NCBI GenBank assembly: GCA_966128725.1
Contig: CBHYLN010000089.1
Location: forward strand, 1-20,805
Length of the DNA stretch: 20,805 nt
Direction: 5' to 3'
DNA from: JAFDZV01 sp966128725
GTDB taxonomy: Bacteria; Bacteroidota; Ignavibacteria; OLB7
Below are positions 1 to 7,984 of this stretch, in pieces (position 1 is the stretch's first letter; each line of letters starts with the position of its first letter). The notes beneath the pieces were generated by a model, which saw nothing but the letters and a program-made list of their open reading frames with translations, was not told where the DNA came from and ran no database searches. The translations under genes were made by a program, and so were the position numbers.

Positions 1-3000
1 TCAATGTGGAACTGGTGCCGCTGCACGGCGGCGGCGGCGGGGCCAGCGGGGGCACAAACGACAGCGTGGGCGGCGGTGGTGGCGGGGCGATCTCCATCCA
101 CTCCGCCCTCTCGGTTTCCATCGCCACCATCGAGTCGCGCGGCGGCAATGGCCGCGACGGCTGCGACAACTGTGGCCCCGGCAGCGGCGATGCCTCGGCC
201 GGTGGCGCCGGCGGCAGTGTGTTTGTTGGCGGGCGTCTGGGCGTGCGCCTGACCCTGGCCGATGTGGAGGGCGGTAACGCCGGGCAGAAAGCACCTTCGG
301 CGGTGGCGGCATCGGCGTCGGGCAATGGCGGGGGCGGCAGGTTTCGCAGCGACGGGCGGATGGCCGGCACGATATCGCTGGTGCCGGATATCTCGCAGTA
401 CGCCGGCCCCACGATCGATACGCTTTCCTATGTGCCGCAGGCTCGGTGGAGCGTTCGCGGCACAGGGCGATACCAGCCAACCGGCGGCGGTGACTCGGTG
501 CTGGTATTCGTGCGCGGGCACAACGGCGCATGGAACTACAGCACGCCATTCCGGGCCCGCGTTGGCAGCGACAGTACCTGGCAGGTGGACGTAACGTTCC
601 CGAACGATTCGCTTGCCTACGTGTGCGCGGTACAGGTGAGCCCCGAACCGGAAATTGCCGGCGCCACGCCCTACACCTTCGTGCCCAGCCATATCTTCTC
701 GCAGTCAGCCGCGGCAATCGTCCGTATCAGCCTGCTGCAACCGGTGTTGGTGGCGCCGGCAACGCTGCGGCTGGATACCATCGCCTGCCCCGGCACGGTA
801 CTGGATACCTTCACGGTGCGCAACACCGGCACGGGCGATCTGATCATCGGCACCGGATCGCGATTCGTGCTGGGCAATGCCGCGCTGTTCCAGATCGTGC
901 AGCCACGCCTTCCGGACACCATCCCACCCGGCGGATCGCATCAATGGGTGATCCGTGCCGACGGCACAACGGCCCCGAACGGACAACTGACCGCCACGCT
1001 GCGCCTGCTCAGCAACGATCCGGCCCGCCCGCAGTGGGATATCGCCTGCTCGGTTGAACGCCGGGCACCTGCCCCGCTTGTCGCCGCCCCCACGGGCCTG
1101 GCCTTCGGCAACGTGCAGGTTGGGGCGCCCGTGCAGCGCACCATCGTGCTGACCAATCCGCCCGGATCGGTTGCTCGAACCGTGGGCGCCGTTACGCTGG
1201 TACCAAACACACCACAACTGCGCCTGGTATGGCCAACGCTCCCCCCATCGCGCACGATGCAGCCCGGCGACACGATGCATGTTGTTGTTGAATACGCGCC
1301 AACCGCCGCAGGCACGTTAACCGGTGTGCGCGTGGCGGCGGCTTCAATCGCACCCTGCGCCGACACATTGTTCGCCTCGGTTACCGGCCGCGCGATCCGG
1401 GCCTCGCTGCTGGCGTCGCGGTCGCCGTTGTTGCTTATCGACAGCAGTTGCTCAGGGCGCGCGGCGGCCGAGGATACGCTCCGCCTGATCAACACGGGCG
1501 CAAGCGGCATCAGCATTTCCTCGCTTACGGTAACGCCCGGCCCGCCGTTCACGCTGGTACCGCCCGTGCCCGGCGGCGTGGTGGCGCCGGGGGCCTCGGT
1601 TGTGGTACGGGTGCGGTACACACCCGGCGCGCCCGGCGTGGTGGCCGGCCAGTTGAACGTTGTCTCCACCGATCCGGATCGCCCGTCGTTCACAGTGGAT
1701 CTCAGCGGCATCTCCGACACAATCCGCGTGGAACCGTCCACAAACCTGATCCAATTCCGCACGCTTCTTTCGTGCGAGCCCTCGCTGGACACCGTCATCA
1801 TCCTGCACAATCGCTGGGGCGATACGGTGCGGCTGCTGCCGGTGAACATCTTCCCCCCGTTCCAGCTCAGCATCATCCCACCGTACCTCATCCCGCCGTA
1901 CGATTCGATCGCCGTGCCCATCAGTTTCGCGCCGTCGGTTAACGGCACGTTTGCCTCGGCCATGCTGTACACGATCAACCCGTGCGGACGGATCGACTCG
2001 GTAATGCTGCGCGGCACCAGGGTTGATGCTTCAAGCGCAACAACAACAGCAGTTGCGTTCGGCGATGTCACCGTGGGCGGATCGAACAGCCTTACAACCA
2101 CAGTGAACAACGCCGGCCCGTTCGCGGTGCGCGTGATCGGCGCACGGATCGTGCCGACAACGCCGGGGCTTTCGGTGAACCCCGGCCAGTTCCCCATCAC
2201 GATTGCCGCGGCCTCGAGCGCACCGGTTGCGCTTACGTATGCACCAACGGCGGTGGGCAGCATCCCGGCCGGCACCACCGTGATTGTAGATATCGATTCG
2301 ATCTGCACGCAGGCACCGGCAGCGGTGGTTACCGGCCGGGCCATCCCGGGCGGCGTATCGTTAAGCCTTTCGGCGCTCGACTTCGGCAGCCTTCTGGGTT
2401 GTACCGAGGCGCAGTCAACCATCACGGTGCGCAACATCAGCGCCATCCCGGTAGTGCTGTCGGCACCGGCGTTGGTTGTGGGCGGCGCATCGGGCTTCAC
2501 GCTTGCGGGCGGCACGCTGGTTGCCGGCGTACTGGCGCCGGGCGATTCGGCAACAATCGGGGTACGATTCGCGCCGGGCCTGGGGCCGGATGCCGCGCTT
2601 ACCGATACGGTTCGCATCCAGTCCAGCGATCCGTTGCGTCCGGTGATCGATATCCCGCTGAGCGGCCAGCGAATCTCGCAAGCCTCCGTATTGGCCGGAC
2701 CCGCCGTTGCTCCGGTGGATGCGGGCACAACGGGCGTAACACGGAAATGGTTCATCAACACCGGGGCAAGCACGATTATCGTGGATGCCGCATCGGCGGG
2801 GGCGCCGTTCGCGGTGCAATCAACGGCGCCAGCATTGCCGGCGATACTACGTCCCGGCGATTCGCTTGCGGTCGACATCGCCTTCACCCCTCCGCAGCCG
2901 GGCACGTTTGCCGACAGCCTGCGGATCGTGCTGCGCAACACGTGCGACTCCACGGTGTATGCGCTGGGCGGCGATGGGCTGGATCCCGTGATCGCTGCCA

Positions 3001-3689
3001 ACGCGGCCTGGCGTAACTCCACAGGGCGGCCCGGCGAGCTTGTGCGGATACCGCTTGAGCTGAACACCGATGTTGCCAAGGCCAATGTAACCGGCTATAC
3101 GGTGGTCGCGCGGTTCAACCGCACGCTGCTGCGCCCCCGGGCAGTGGTGATTGCCGGCACACTGTCGCAGGGCTGGACGCTTGGCCCCACGACGTTCCAG
3201 CCGGGCCGGATACAGTTTTCCGCCAGCGGAACACAGCCCCTGGCCGGCCCGGGAACCCTTGCTGTTGTTGAATACGAGGTAATGCTTGGCGATACCACCG
3301 AAACCGCCATTGTTACCGGCGATTCGGTAACGGTGAACAGTGCCCGGGCGCTCTTCACGGTTCTGCCGGGCGTGTTCACGTTGAATGGCCTGTGCACCGT
3401 TGGCGGGCCGCGCCTGCTTTCGGTCAGCGGTGTGCCCGGCCTGAAAAGTCTGCGCCCCAATCCGGCGCACGGGATGGCACAGGCCGAGATAGCCGTGGCC
3501 GAAATCGGGCGGTCGCGCCTGGTGTTATACGATGGCCTGGGCCGGCAAATGGTGTTTCTGGATGAAGGGCTTGCCCCCGGCACATATATTGTGACGCTTG
3601 CCACCGCGGATCTTCCCGCCGGTGTCTACTATCTTGAACTTCAAACGCCCTCGGCGCGATACCGCGCACCGCTTGTTGTTGCACACTGA
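1..3689 (+). CDS. Secreted ASH/choice-of-anchor-D repeat protein with T9SS C-terminal sorting domain (5' end outside window)
   Basis: The reading frame is open from the left edge, so the gene is cut by the window. A GTG at position 6 opens the visible 1227 residues but is unlikely to be the true start, because no signal peptide follows. Residues 1-120 are Gly-rich with short hydrophobic beta strands between GG runs, like bacterial surface beta-solenoid repeats. From about residue 250 there are seven ASH/Ig-like repeats (starting near 254, 361, 473, 577, 676, 782 and 896), several with a Cys before the first strand and a V-x-N-x-G core. Residues 993-1135 resemble a cohesin-type beta domain. 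The last 80 residues have the T9SS type A layout: a PNP motif, an LVLYD-GLGR strand, and LPAGVYYLEL before a terminal strand. It should be exported by Sec and T9SS to the cell surface or medium. Its role is unknown; adhesion or structure is a guess. Confidence 0.85.
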   Translation, partial: NVELVPLHGGGGGASGGTNDSVGGGGGGAISIHSALSVSIATIESRGGNGRDGCDNCGPGSGDASAGGAGGSVFVGGRLGVRLTLADVEGGNAGQKAPSAVAASASGNGGGGRFRSDGRMAGTISLVPDISQYAGPTIDTLSYVPQARWSVRGTGRYQPTGGGDSVLVFVRGHNGAWNYSTPFRARVGSDSTWQVDVTFPNDSLAYVCAVQVSPEPEIAGATPYTFVPSHIFSQSAAAIVRISLLQPVLVAPATLRLDTIACPGTVLDTFTVRNTGTGDLIIGTGSRFVLGNAALFQIVQPRLPDTIPPGGSHQWVIRADGTTAPNGQLTATLRLLSNDPARPQWDIACSVERRAPAPLVAAPTGLAFGNVQVGAPVQRTIVLTNPPGSVARTVGAVTLVPNTPQLRLVWPTLPPSRTMQPGDTMHVVVEYAPTAAGTLTGVRVAAASIAPCADTLFASVTGRAIRASLLASRSPLLLIDSSCSGRAAAEDTLRLINTGASGISISSLTVTPGPPFTLVPPVPGGVVAPGASVVVRVRYTPGAPGVVAGQLNVVSTDPDRPSFTVDLSGISDTIRVEPSTNLIQFRTLLSCEPSLDTVIILHNRWGDTVRLLPVNIFPPFQLSIIPPYLIPPYDSIAVPISFAPSVNGTFASAMLYTINPCGRIDSVMLRGTRVDASSATTTAVAFGDVTVGGSNSLTTTVNNAGPFAVRVIGARIVPTTPGLSVNPGQFPITIAAASSAPVALTYAPTAVGSIPAGTTVIVDIDSICTQAPAAVVTGRAIPGGVSLSLSALDFGSLLGCTEAQSTITVRNISAIPVVLSAPALVVGGASGFTLAGGTLVAGVLAPGDSATIGVRFAPGLGPDAALTDTVRIQSSDPLRPVIDIPLSGQRISQASVLAGPAVAPVDAGTTGVTRKWFINTGASTIIVDAASAGAPFAVQSTAPALPAILRPGDSLAVDIAFTPPQPGTFADSLRIVLRNTCDSTVYALGGDGLDPVIAANAAWRNSTGRPGELVRIPLELNTDVAKANVTGYTVVARFNRTLLRPRAVVIAGTLSQGWTLGPTTFQPGRIQFSASGTQPLAGPGTLAVVEYEVMLGDTTETAIVTGDSVTVNSARALFTVLPGVFTLNGLCTVGGPRLLSVSGVPGLKSLRPNPAHGMAQAEIAVAEIGRSRLVLYDGLGRQMVFLDEGLAPGTYIVTLATADLPAGVYYLELQTPSARYRAPLVVAH

Positions 3690-3708
3690 GCGATGATTTC
3701 GCAACGAT

Positions 3709-3722
3709 GCCCGGCAACGGGC
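3709..3722 (+). other. Small hairpin with GCAA loop between surface-protein gene and rimO
   Basis: GCCCG and CGGGC form a 5-bp stem around a GCAA tetraloop of the GNRA type. It lies 19 bp after the surface-protein stop and 22 bp before the rimO start. No T-tract follows, so it may be a weak terminator, an mRNA stabiliser or chance. Confidence 0.2.
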
Positions 3723-3744
3723 CATGTAGAACATTGGAACATCG

Positions 3745-5082
3745 ATGAACCCAATTCAGATTGATCTCCCCAAGAAGCGCGTCAGCGTGGTGACCCTTGG
3801 CTGCTCGAAGAACACCGTGGACTCCGAAGCCCTGATGGGCCTGCTGAAGCGCAACAACATCGAGCTTGCCGAGGAGGCCGACGGCGCCGACGCCGTGATC
3901 ATCAACACGTGCGGGTTTATCGACGTGGCGAAGGAGGAATCGGTGAACGCGATTCTTGCGGCGGCCGCGATGAAACGCGAGGGCAAGATAGGCCAGGTGT
4001 ATGTGGCGGGCTGCCTTTCGCAGCGCTACATGGACGATCTGGAGGAGGAGATCCCGGAGGTTGATGCCTACTTCGGCGTAACGGATTTCGCGCGGATTCT
4101 CAAGACGGTGAATCCCAATCTGAAGCACGATCTGATCAGCGATCGTTTTGTGCCGGAGGGATCGCACTCGGCATACATGAAGATTTCCGAGGGGTGCGAC
4201 AATCCCTGCTCGTTCTGTGCCATCCCGTTGATGCGCGGCGGCCACGTTTCGCGCCCCGTGGAGGAGATCCTGCTAGAGGCGACATACCTGGCCGAGAAGG
4301 GCGTGCGCGAGCTGGTGCTGGTTGCGCAGGATTCCACGTATTACGGCCTGGACATCCACGGCAGCCGCACGCTTGCGATGCTGCTGGAAAAGGTAGCGCA
4401 GGTACGCGGCATCGAATGGGTGCGCCTGATGTATGCCTACCCGGCCAAGTTCCCGCTGGATATCCTGCCGGTGATCGCCGAGCAGCCAACGATCTGCAAC
4501 TATCTGGACATGCCCATTCAGCATGTCGCCGATCCGGTTCTGAAATCGATGCGACGCGGCACCACGCGGCGCGCCCTTATCGAACTGATCGGCAAGATCC
4601 GCAAGGCGGTGCCGGGTATCGCGCTGCGCACCACGCTGATTGTTGGGTACCCGAACGAAGGCGAACAGGAGTTTCAGGAATTGCTGGACTTCGTTGCCGA
4701 GTCGGAGTTCGATCGCCTGGGCGCATTTGCGTACTCGCAGGAGGAGAACACCGTGGCGCACGACATGCTCGACCCCATCCCCGCCGAGGTAAAGCAGGAA
4801 CGCATCGAGCGCATCATGGAAGTTCAACGGGCAATATCGGCCCGCAAGAACGACGCGCTGATCGGCATCCGCGAACGCGTTATGGTGGAAAGTGAAGCCG
4901 GCGGCGAATACATCTGCCGCAGCTACCGCGACGCGCCCGAAGTGGACGGCGAGGTATACGTGCAGACCCAGGCGGAGCTTTCCCCCGGCGACTTTATCGA
5001 GGTTGAGATAACCGGCGCGATCGATTACGATCTGTTCGCCGAACACATTGCCGCCGATAGCGCCAGCGCCCCTTCGGTATGA
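3745..5082 (+). CDS. rimO: Ribosomal protein uS12 methylthiotransferase RimO
   Basis: RimO is a radical-SAM enzyme that adds a methylthio group to the conserved Asp (Asp89 in E. coli) of ribosomal protein uS12, using two [4Fe-4S] clusters. The 445-residue length is normal. The N-terminal MTTase domain has its three cluster cysteines at C20 (TLGCSKN), C56 (NTCGF) and C90 (AGCLSQR). The radical-SAM CxxxCxxC motif is at C151, C155 and C158 (CDNPCSFC). The YLDMPIQH segment typical of the family follows, and a C-terminal TRAM-like domain covers about residues 375-440. The ATG at 3745 fits the family N terminus, although no strong Shine-Dalgarno is seen. The stop overlaps the next start in an ATGA, so the two genes are probably translationally coupled. 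The SKN and DMPIQH signatures favour RimO over MiaB. Confidence 0.97.
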   Translation: MNPIQIDLPKKRVSVVTLGCSKNTVDSEALMGLLKRNNIELAEEADGADAVIINTCGFIDVAKEESVNAILAAAAMKREGKIGQVYVAGCLSQRYMDDLEEEIPEVDAYFGVTDFARILKTVNPNLKHDLISDRFVPEGSHSAYMKISEGCDNPCSFCAIPLMRGGHVSRPVEEILLEATYLAEKGVRELVLVAQDSTYYGLDIHGSRTLAMLLEKVAQVRGIEWVRLMYAYPAKFPLDILPVIAEQPTICNYLDMPIQHVADPVLKSMRRGTTRRALIELIGKIRKAVPGIALRTTLIVGYPNEGEQEFQELLDFVAESEFDRLGAFAYSQEENTVAHDMLDPIPAEVKQERIERIMEVQRAISARKNDALIGIRERVMVESEAGGEYICRSYRDAPEVDGEVYVQTQAELSPGDFIEVEITGAIDYDLFAEHIAADSASAPSV

Positions 5083-6347
5083 AGTTCCTGATTGCCATCC
5101 TTGCCCTTGTTGCGCCGTTGATGGCCAGCGCCCAATCCGCTTCGCAGGGATTGGTCTTCCTCGATGCAGTACCGTTCGCCGGCCAGACCGCCGACACCGC
5201 CAGCGTGGACGTGTACGTGGCGATCCCCTACAATGCGATCACGTACGAGCGCAAGGGCACGCAGTTCGTGGGCCGGTATCAGGCCCAGATACGCATCGAG
5301 GGCGGCGACAATGTCTGGCTGGACACCACGTTCGTCCGCACGGTGCGCGCGGCGAACTACGAGGCCACCAACGGCGAACATGCGGCGTACGAGTTTTATC
5401 AGCAGCGCGTGATGTTGCCGCAAGGCTCGTATACCGCGGCCGTGGATCTGCTCGATCTCCGCTCCAACCTGCACTCCACTCTCACCCGCAACGTAACCGT
5501 TGCCGACTATCGAACGCCGCGTGTAGCGCTCAGCGGCCTGCTGGTTGTGCAGAAGATTCGCGAGGACTCCGGCCGGTACATCATCACGCCGATGATCACC
5601 GAAAGTGTCCCGGCCGGCGCCAACGGCTATTTCCTGTTCTTCGAGACATATAACAACGGCGACTCGGTGGAGTGCCTTCTCCGCGTGGTGTATCGCGACA
5701 ATCTGCGCGTGGTGGGCGCGCCGCTGAGCTTCACCAAAACGTTCCCCGCCGGCCGCTCGCAACAGTGGATCCGGATGCCGGCCGAGGGAATGCCGCGCGG
5801 CAGTTTCACGGTGGATGTGCAGGCGTTCGCGCTTGGCGATACGTCGCGCGCGGTTGCCACAACCAGGCGCATGATTCGCCTGGAGGGGACGGCCACAGCG
5901 ATCGCGTTGGCCGAGGAGGAGCTGGACGCCCGCGTGACGCAATTGCGCTACGTTGGCACGCAGTCCGTTATCGAGGACATCCGCTCGGCAGCGTCGCTGG
6001 CCGACCGGCAGCGGAAGTTCGGCGAGTTCTGGCTGAAGCTGGACCCAACACCCGGCACCGTTGCCAACGAAGCGATGGACGAGTACTACCGCAGGATTGA
6101 TTACGCCGACGAGCACTTCCGCAGCTACGCGGCCGGTTGGCTGACCGACAAGGGCCGTGTTTACGTGCTGTACGGACAGCCGGACAATATCTCCAGCGAT
6201 CCATTCCGTAGCGACGGCAAGGTGATCGAAACGTGGCAGTACTTTCGGCGCTCGATCCGTTGTACGTTCATCGACGACAGCGGGTTTGGCGATTTCCGCC
6301 TCACTACTCCGCTGTCGTCCGGCGAGAAGTATCGCTACGCTCCGTAG
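5079..6347 (+). CDS. Exported GWxTD-domain protein
   Basis: This 422-residue protein starts with a clear Sec signal peptide (MKFLIAILALVAPLMASAQ, likely cleavage near residue 19). Residues 20-300 are predicted mostly beta strand. The conserved GWLTDKGR motif is at about residues 353-360, followed by VYVLYGQPD, which is diagnostic of the GWxTD domain family found in Bacteroidota, Acidobacteriota and relatives. The biochemical function of the family is not known; these are usually periplasmic or outer-membrane-associated proteins. The start ATG overlaps the rimO stop (ATGA), suggesting coupled expression although the roles look unrelated. Five residues (KYRYA) precede the final Pro, and the protein seems complete. 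A GC-rich hairpin follows the stop. Confidence 0.88.
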   Translation: MKFLIAILALVAPLMASAQSASQGLVFLDAVPFAGQTADTASVDVYVAIPYNAITYERKGTQFVGRYQAQIRIEGGDNVWLDTTFVRTVRAANYEATNGEHAAYEFYQQRVMLPQGSYTAAVDLLDLRSNLHSTLTRNVTVADYRTPRVALSGLLVVQKIREDSGRYIITPMITESVPAGANGYFLFFETYNNGDSVECLLRVVYRDNLRVVGAPLSFTKTFPAGRSQQWIRMPAEGMPRGSFTVDVQAFALGDTSRAVATTRRMIRLEGTATAIALAEEELDARVTQLRYVGTQSVIEDIRSAASLADRQRKFGEFWLKLDPTPGTVANEAMDEYYRRIDYADEHFRSYAAGWLTDKGRVYVLYGQPDNISSDPFRSDGKVIETWQYFRRSIRCTFIDDSGFGDFRLTTPLSSGEKYRYAP

Positions 6348-6389
6348 CAGCATACGGCTGCCCGCCCACGGCTAGCCGCCCGAGATTGC

Positions 6390-6419
6390 CGCCGGAACGC
6401 ATACGCCCGCGTTCCGGCG
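6390..6419 (+). terminator. GC-rich hairpin after the rimO-GWxTD pair
   Basis: CGCCGGAACGC pairs perfectly with GCGTTCCGGCG (11-bp stem, 8-nt loop) in the 90-bp gap after the GWxTD gene. There is no T-tract downstream, so it may be a Rho-independent-like stop lacking a U-tail or an mRNA 3'-end stabiliser. It lies 18 bp before the next ATG, so it could instead affect expression of that gene. Confidence 0.4.
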
Positions 6420-6437
6420 AGGAAGCCGCAGGGCATC

Positions 6438-7796
6438 ATGCATACAGCAGCCGACCCAACGGGCAACTTGTCGCGATCATACGAATCCCCAGCCATGAGC
6501 CAACCGCCCGATACCGCCGCCAACTACGACGCCTTCGCCGGCGAACTCTACGCCACGAACATCATCAGCGACCCGTGGCTGGAGGGGCGCGAACGGTTTC
6601 AGCTTGCGCCGGTGGTGCTGCAATCGGATCTGTACCGTCGCATGGGCGCGGCCGCCGAGGCTATCGCGCGCGCATACGACGAGCTTGCCGCCATCGTTCT
6701 GGAGACCCCGGAGCTGCTGGACTCGTACTTCGGAATGACACCGTATCAGAAGCTGATGTGGCTGGCATCGAGCGGGCGCTGGCATGGCATTGCCCGGTTG
6801 GACCTGTTCGTGCTTGCCGACGGACGTATCCAGGCATGCGAGATGAACTCCGACACACCAAGCGGCGAGGCCGAAACCGTGTTGATCAACCAGCTCAGGC
6901 ACCGGCATCACCCGGAGCTCACCGATCCGAACGCAGGGTTCGAGCAGGCGTTCGTGGATATGGTGCTTGGGCTGTACGGGGCATCGCGGAATCCCGACCA
7001 AGAAGCAGGCATGGGTTCGCACACAGCCCCGGGCGCCGCCGGGGCGCCGCTTTCGATCGGCATCCTCTACCCCACCGATCTGCCGGAAGATCTTTCGATG
7101 ATCGCGATCTATCGGCAGTGGTTCGAGCGTCGCGGCCACAGTGTAACGCTGGGCTCGCCGTTCAACATTCAGCCGGCCGACGACGGCCGGGTTGCGCTGT
7201 TCGATACCCCCATCGACATCGCCATCCGGCATTACAAGTCCGACTGGTGGGGCGAACGCATCCCGGCGTGGCTCGACGAGGATGACTACGACGACCCCGC
7301 CCCGATCGACCGGCAACTGCGGCTGCTGCTGGATGCTGACGCCCGGGGAACAACCACGGTGGTGAATCCGTTCGGCGCGGTGCTGACACAGAACAAGTTG
7401 ACGATGGCGTTCCTGTGGGATCATATCGACAGGTTCAGCCGTGAAACCCGGGAGACCATCGTGGACCATATCCCGGAGACCCGGCTGCTGCGCTCGTTCG
7501 CCAACGGCGATCTGGTGCAGGCCGATTGGGTGTTGAAGTCCGACTACGGTTGCGAAGGCGACGAGGTGGTGATTGGTCGCAATGTAAGCGAGGCGATCTG
7601 GGCCGAATCGCTCGAGGCCGCCGTGCGCGAACGCTGGGTGGTGCAGCGGTTTTTCCAGGCCGCGCCCAACACACAGGGCGCGATACCGAACTACGGGCTG
7701 TATCTGGTGGCCGGGCGGACGGCCGGAATATTCACACGCCTTTCGCCGGCGGCCACGGACTACAGCGCCGTGGTTGCCCCAACGTTTGTTGCGTAA
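6438..7796 (+). CDS. Glutathionylspermidine-synthase-like ATP-grasp ligase (YgiC/YjfC type)
   Basis: The 452 residues match the glutathionylspermidine synthase ATP-grasp family (GSP_synth). A preATP-grasp region carries ARLDLF followed by EMNSDTPSGEAE at about residues 135-146, the family E-x-N-x-DTP signature. FGAVLTQNKLTMAFLW (about 312-328) and a K367-S-D-YGCEGDEV segment give nucleotide-binding elements. A final strand pair includes PNYGLYLVAGRTAGIFTRLS. There is no N-terminal CHAP amidase domain, so it resembles the stand-alone E. coli YgiC/YjfC proteins, for which glutathionylspermidine synthase activity has not been shown. It should form an amide bond using ATP; the substrate is unknown. 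The start is uncertain: the ATG at 6438 has AGGAAG 12 bp upstream, while an in-frame ATG at 6495 (MSQPPD) gives a more typical N terminus. It heads a three-gene set with the lipoprotein and DUF1517-like genes. Confidence 0.85.
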   Translation: MHTAADPTGNLSRSYESPAMSQPPDTAANYDAFAGELYATNIISDPWLEGRERFQLAPVVLQSDLYRRMGAAAEAIARAYDELAAIVLETPELLDSYFGMTPYQKLMWLASSGRWHGIARLDLFVLADGRIQACEMNSDTPSGEAETVLINQLRHRHHPELTDPNAGFEQAFVDMVLGLYGASRNPDQEAGMGSHTAPGAAGAPLSIGILYPTDLPEDLSMIAIYRQWFERRGHSVTLGSPFNIQPADDGRVALFDTPIDIAIRHYKSDWWGERIPAWLDEDDYDDPAPIDRQLRLLLDADARGTTTVVNPFGAVLTQNKLTMAFLWDHIDRFSRETRETIVDHIPETRLLRSFANGDLVQADWVLKSDYGCEGDEVVIGRNVSEAIWAESLEAAVRERWVVQRFFQAAPNTQGAIPNYGLYLVAGRTAGIFTRLSPAATDYSAVVAPTFVA

Positions 7797-7806
7797 GCCA
7801 ACCATC

Positions 7807-7837
7807 GCGCCACCGCGTTGCTTGCGTACGGTGGCGC
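7807..7837 (+). terminator. Hairpin after the ATP-grasp gene
   Basis: GCGCCACCG and CGGTGGCGC form a perfect 9-bp stem with a 13-nt loop, starting 10 bp after the ATP-grasp stop. No T-run follows. It may be a partial terminator or processing site within a 188-bp gap. Confidence 0.35.
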
Positions 7838-7932
7838 CGAATGTGGGCTGGTGGAAACTCCTGGACCTCAGCCGCGTACAATTTCCGCCGCCCGGCATAA
7901 TGGATGGCTCTTCGCCGGGCAGCATCGGATGA

Positions 7933-7959
7933 TTATCTTGGGCTTGGTATCCAAAGCCC
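7933..7959 (+). promoter_or_regulatory. Possible promoter element and small inverted repeat upstream of the lipoprotein gene
   Basis: Upstream of the ATG at 7985 there is a TATCTTGG element, close to the Bacteroidota -7 consensus TAnnTTTG, but no convincing upstream -33 box. It runs into an inverted repeat GGGCTT/AAGCCC (7940-7945 and 7954-7959). A separate promoter here is plausible but weak. The rest of 7838-7984 shows nothing recognisable. Confidence 0.2.
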
Positions 7960-7984
7960 TATTCCCAACTGCTGATCAACGTTC

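Noticed and set aside
941..3085. 714-codon open frame on the minus strand
   Set aside because: It lies fully opposite the ASH-repeat CDS, shows no recognisable motif, and is explained by GC-biased codon use leaving antisense frames open.
5025..6353. 442-codon minus-strand frame opposite the GWxTD gene
   Set aside because: The plus-strand gene has a signal peptide, a family motif and coupling to rimO; the antisense product has none of these.
6477..7925. 482-codon minus-strand frame opposite the ATP-grasp gene
   Set aside because: The plus-strand product has clear GSP_synth motifs; the antisense product is unrecognisable.
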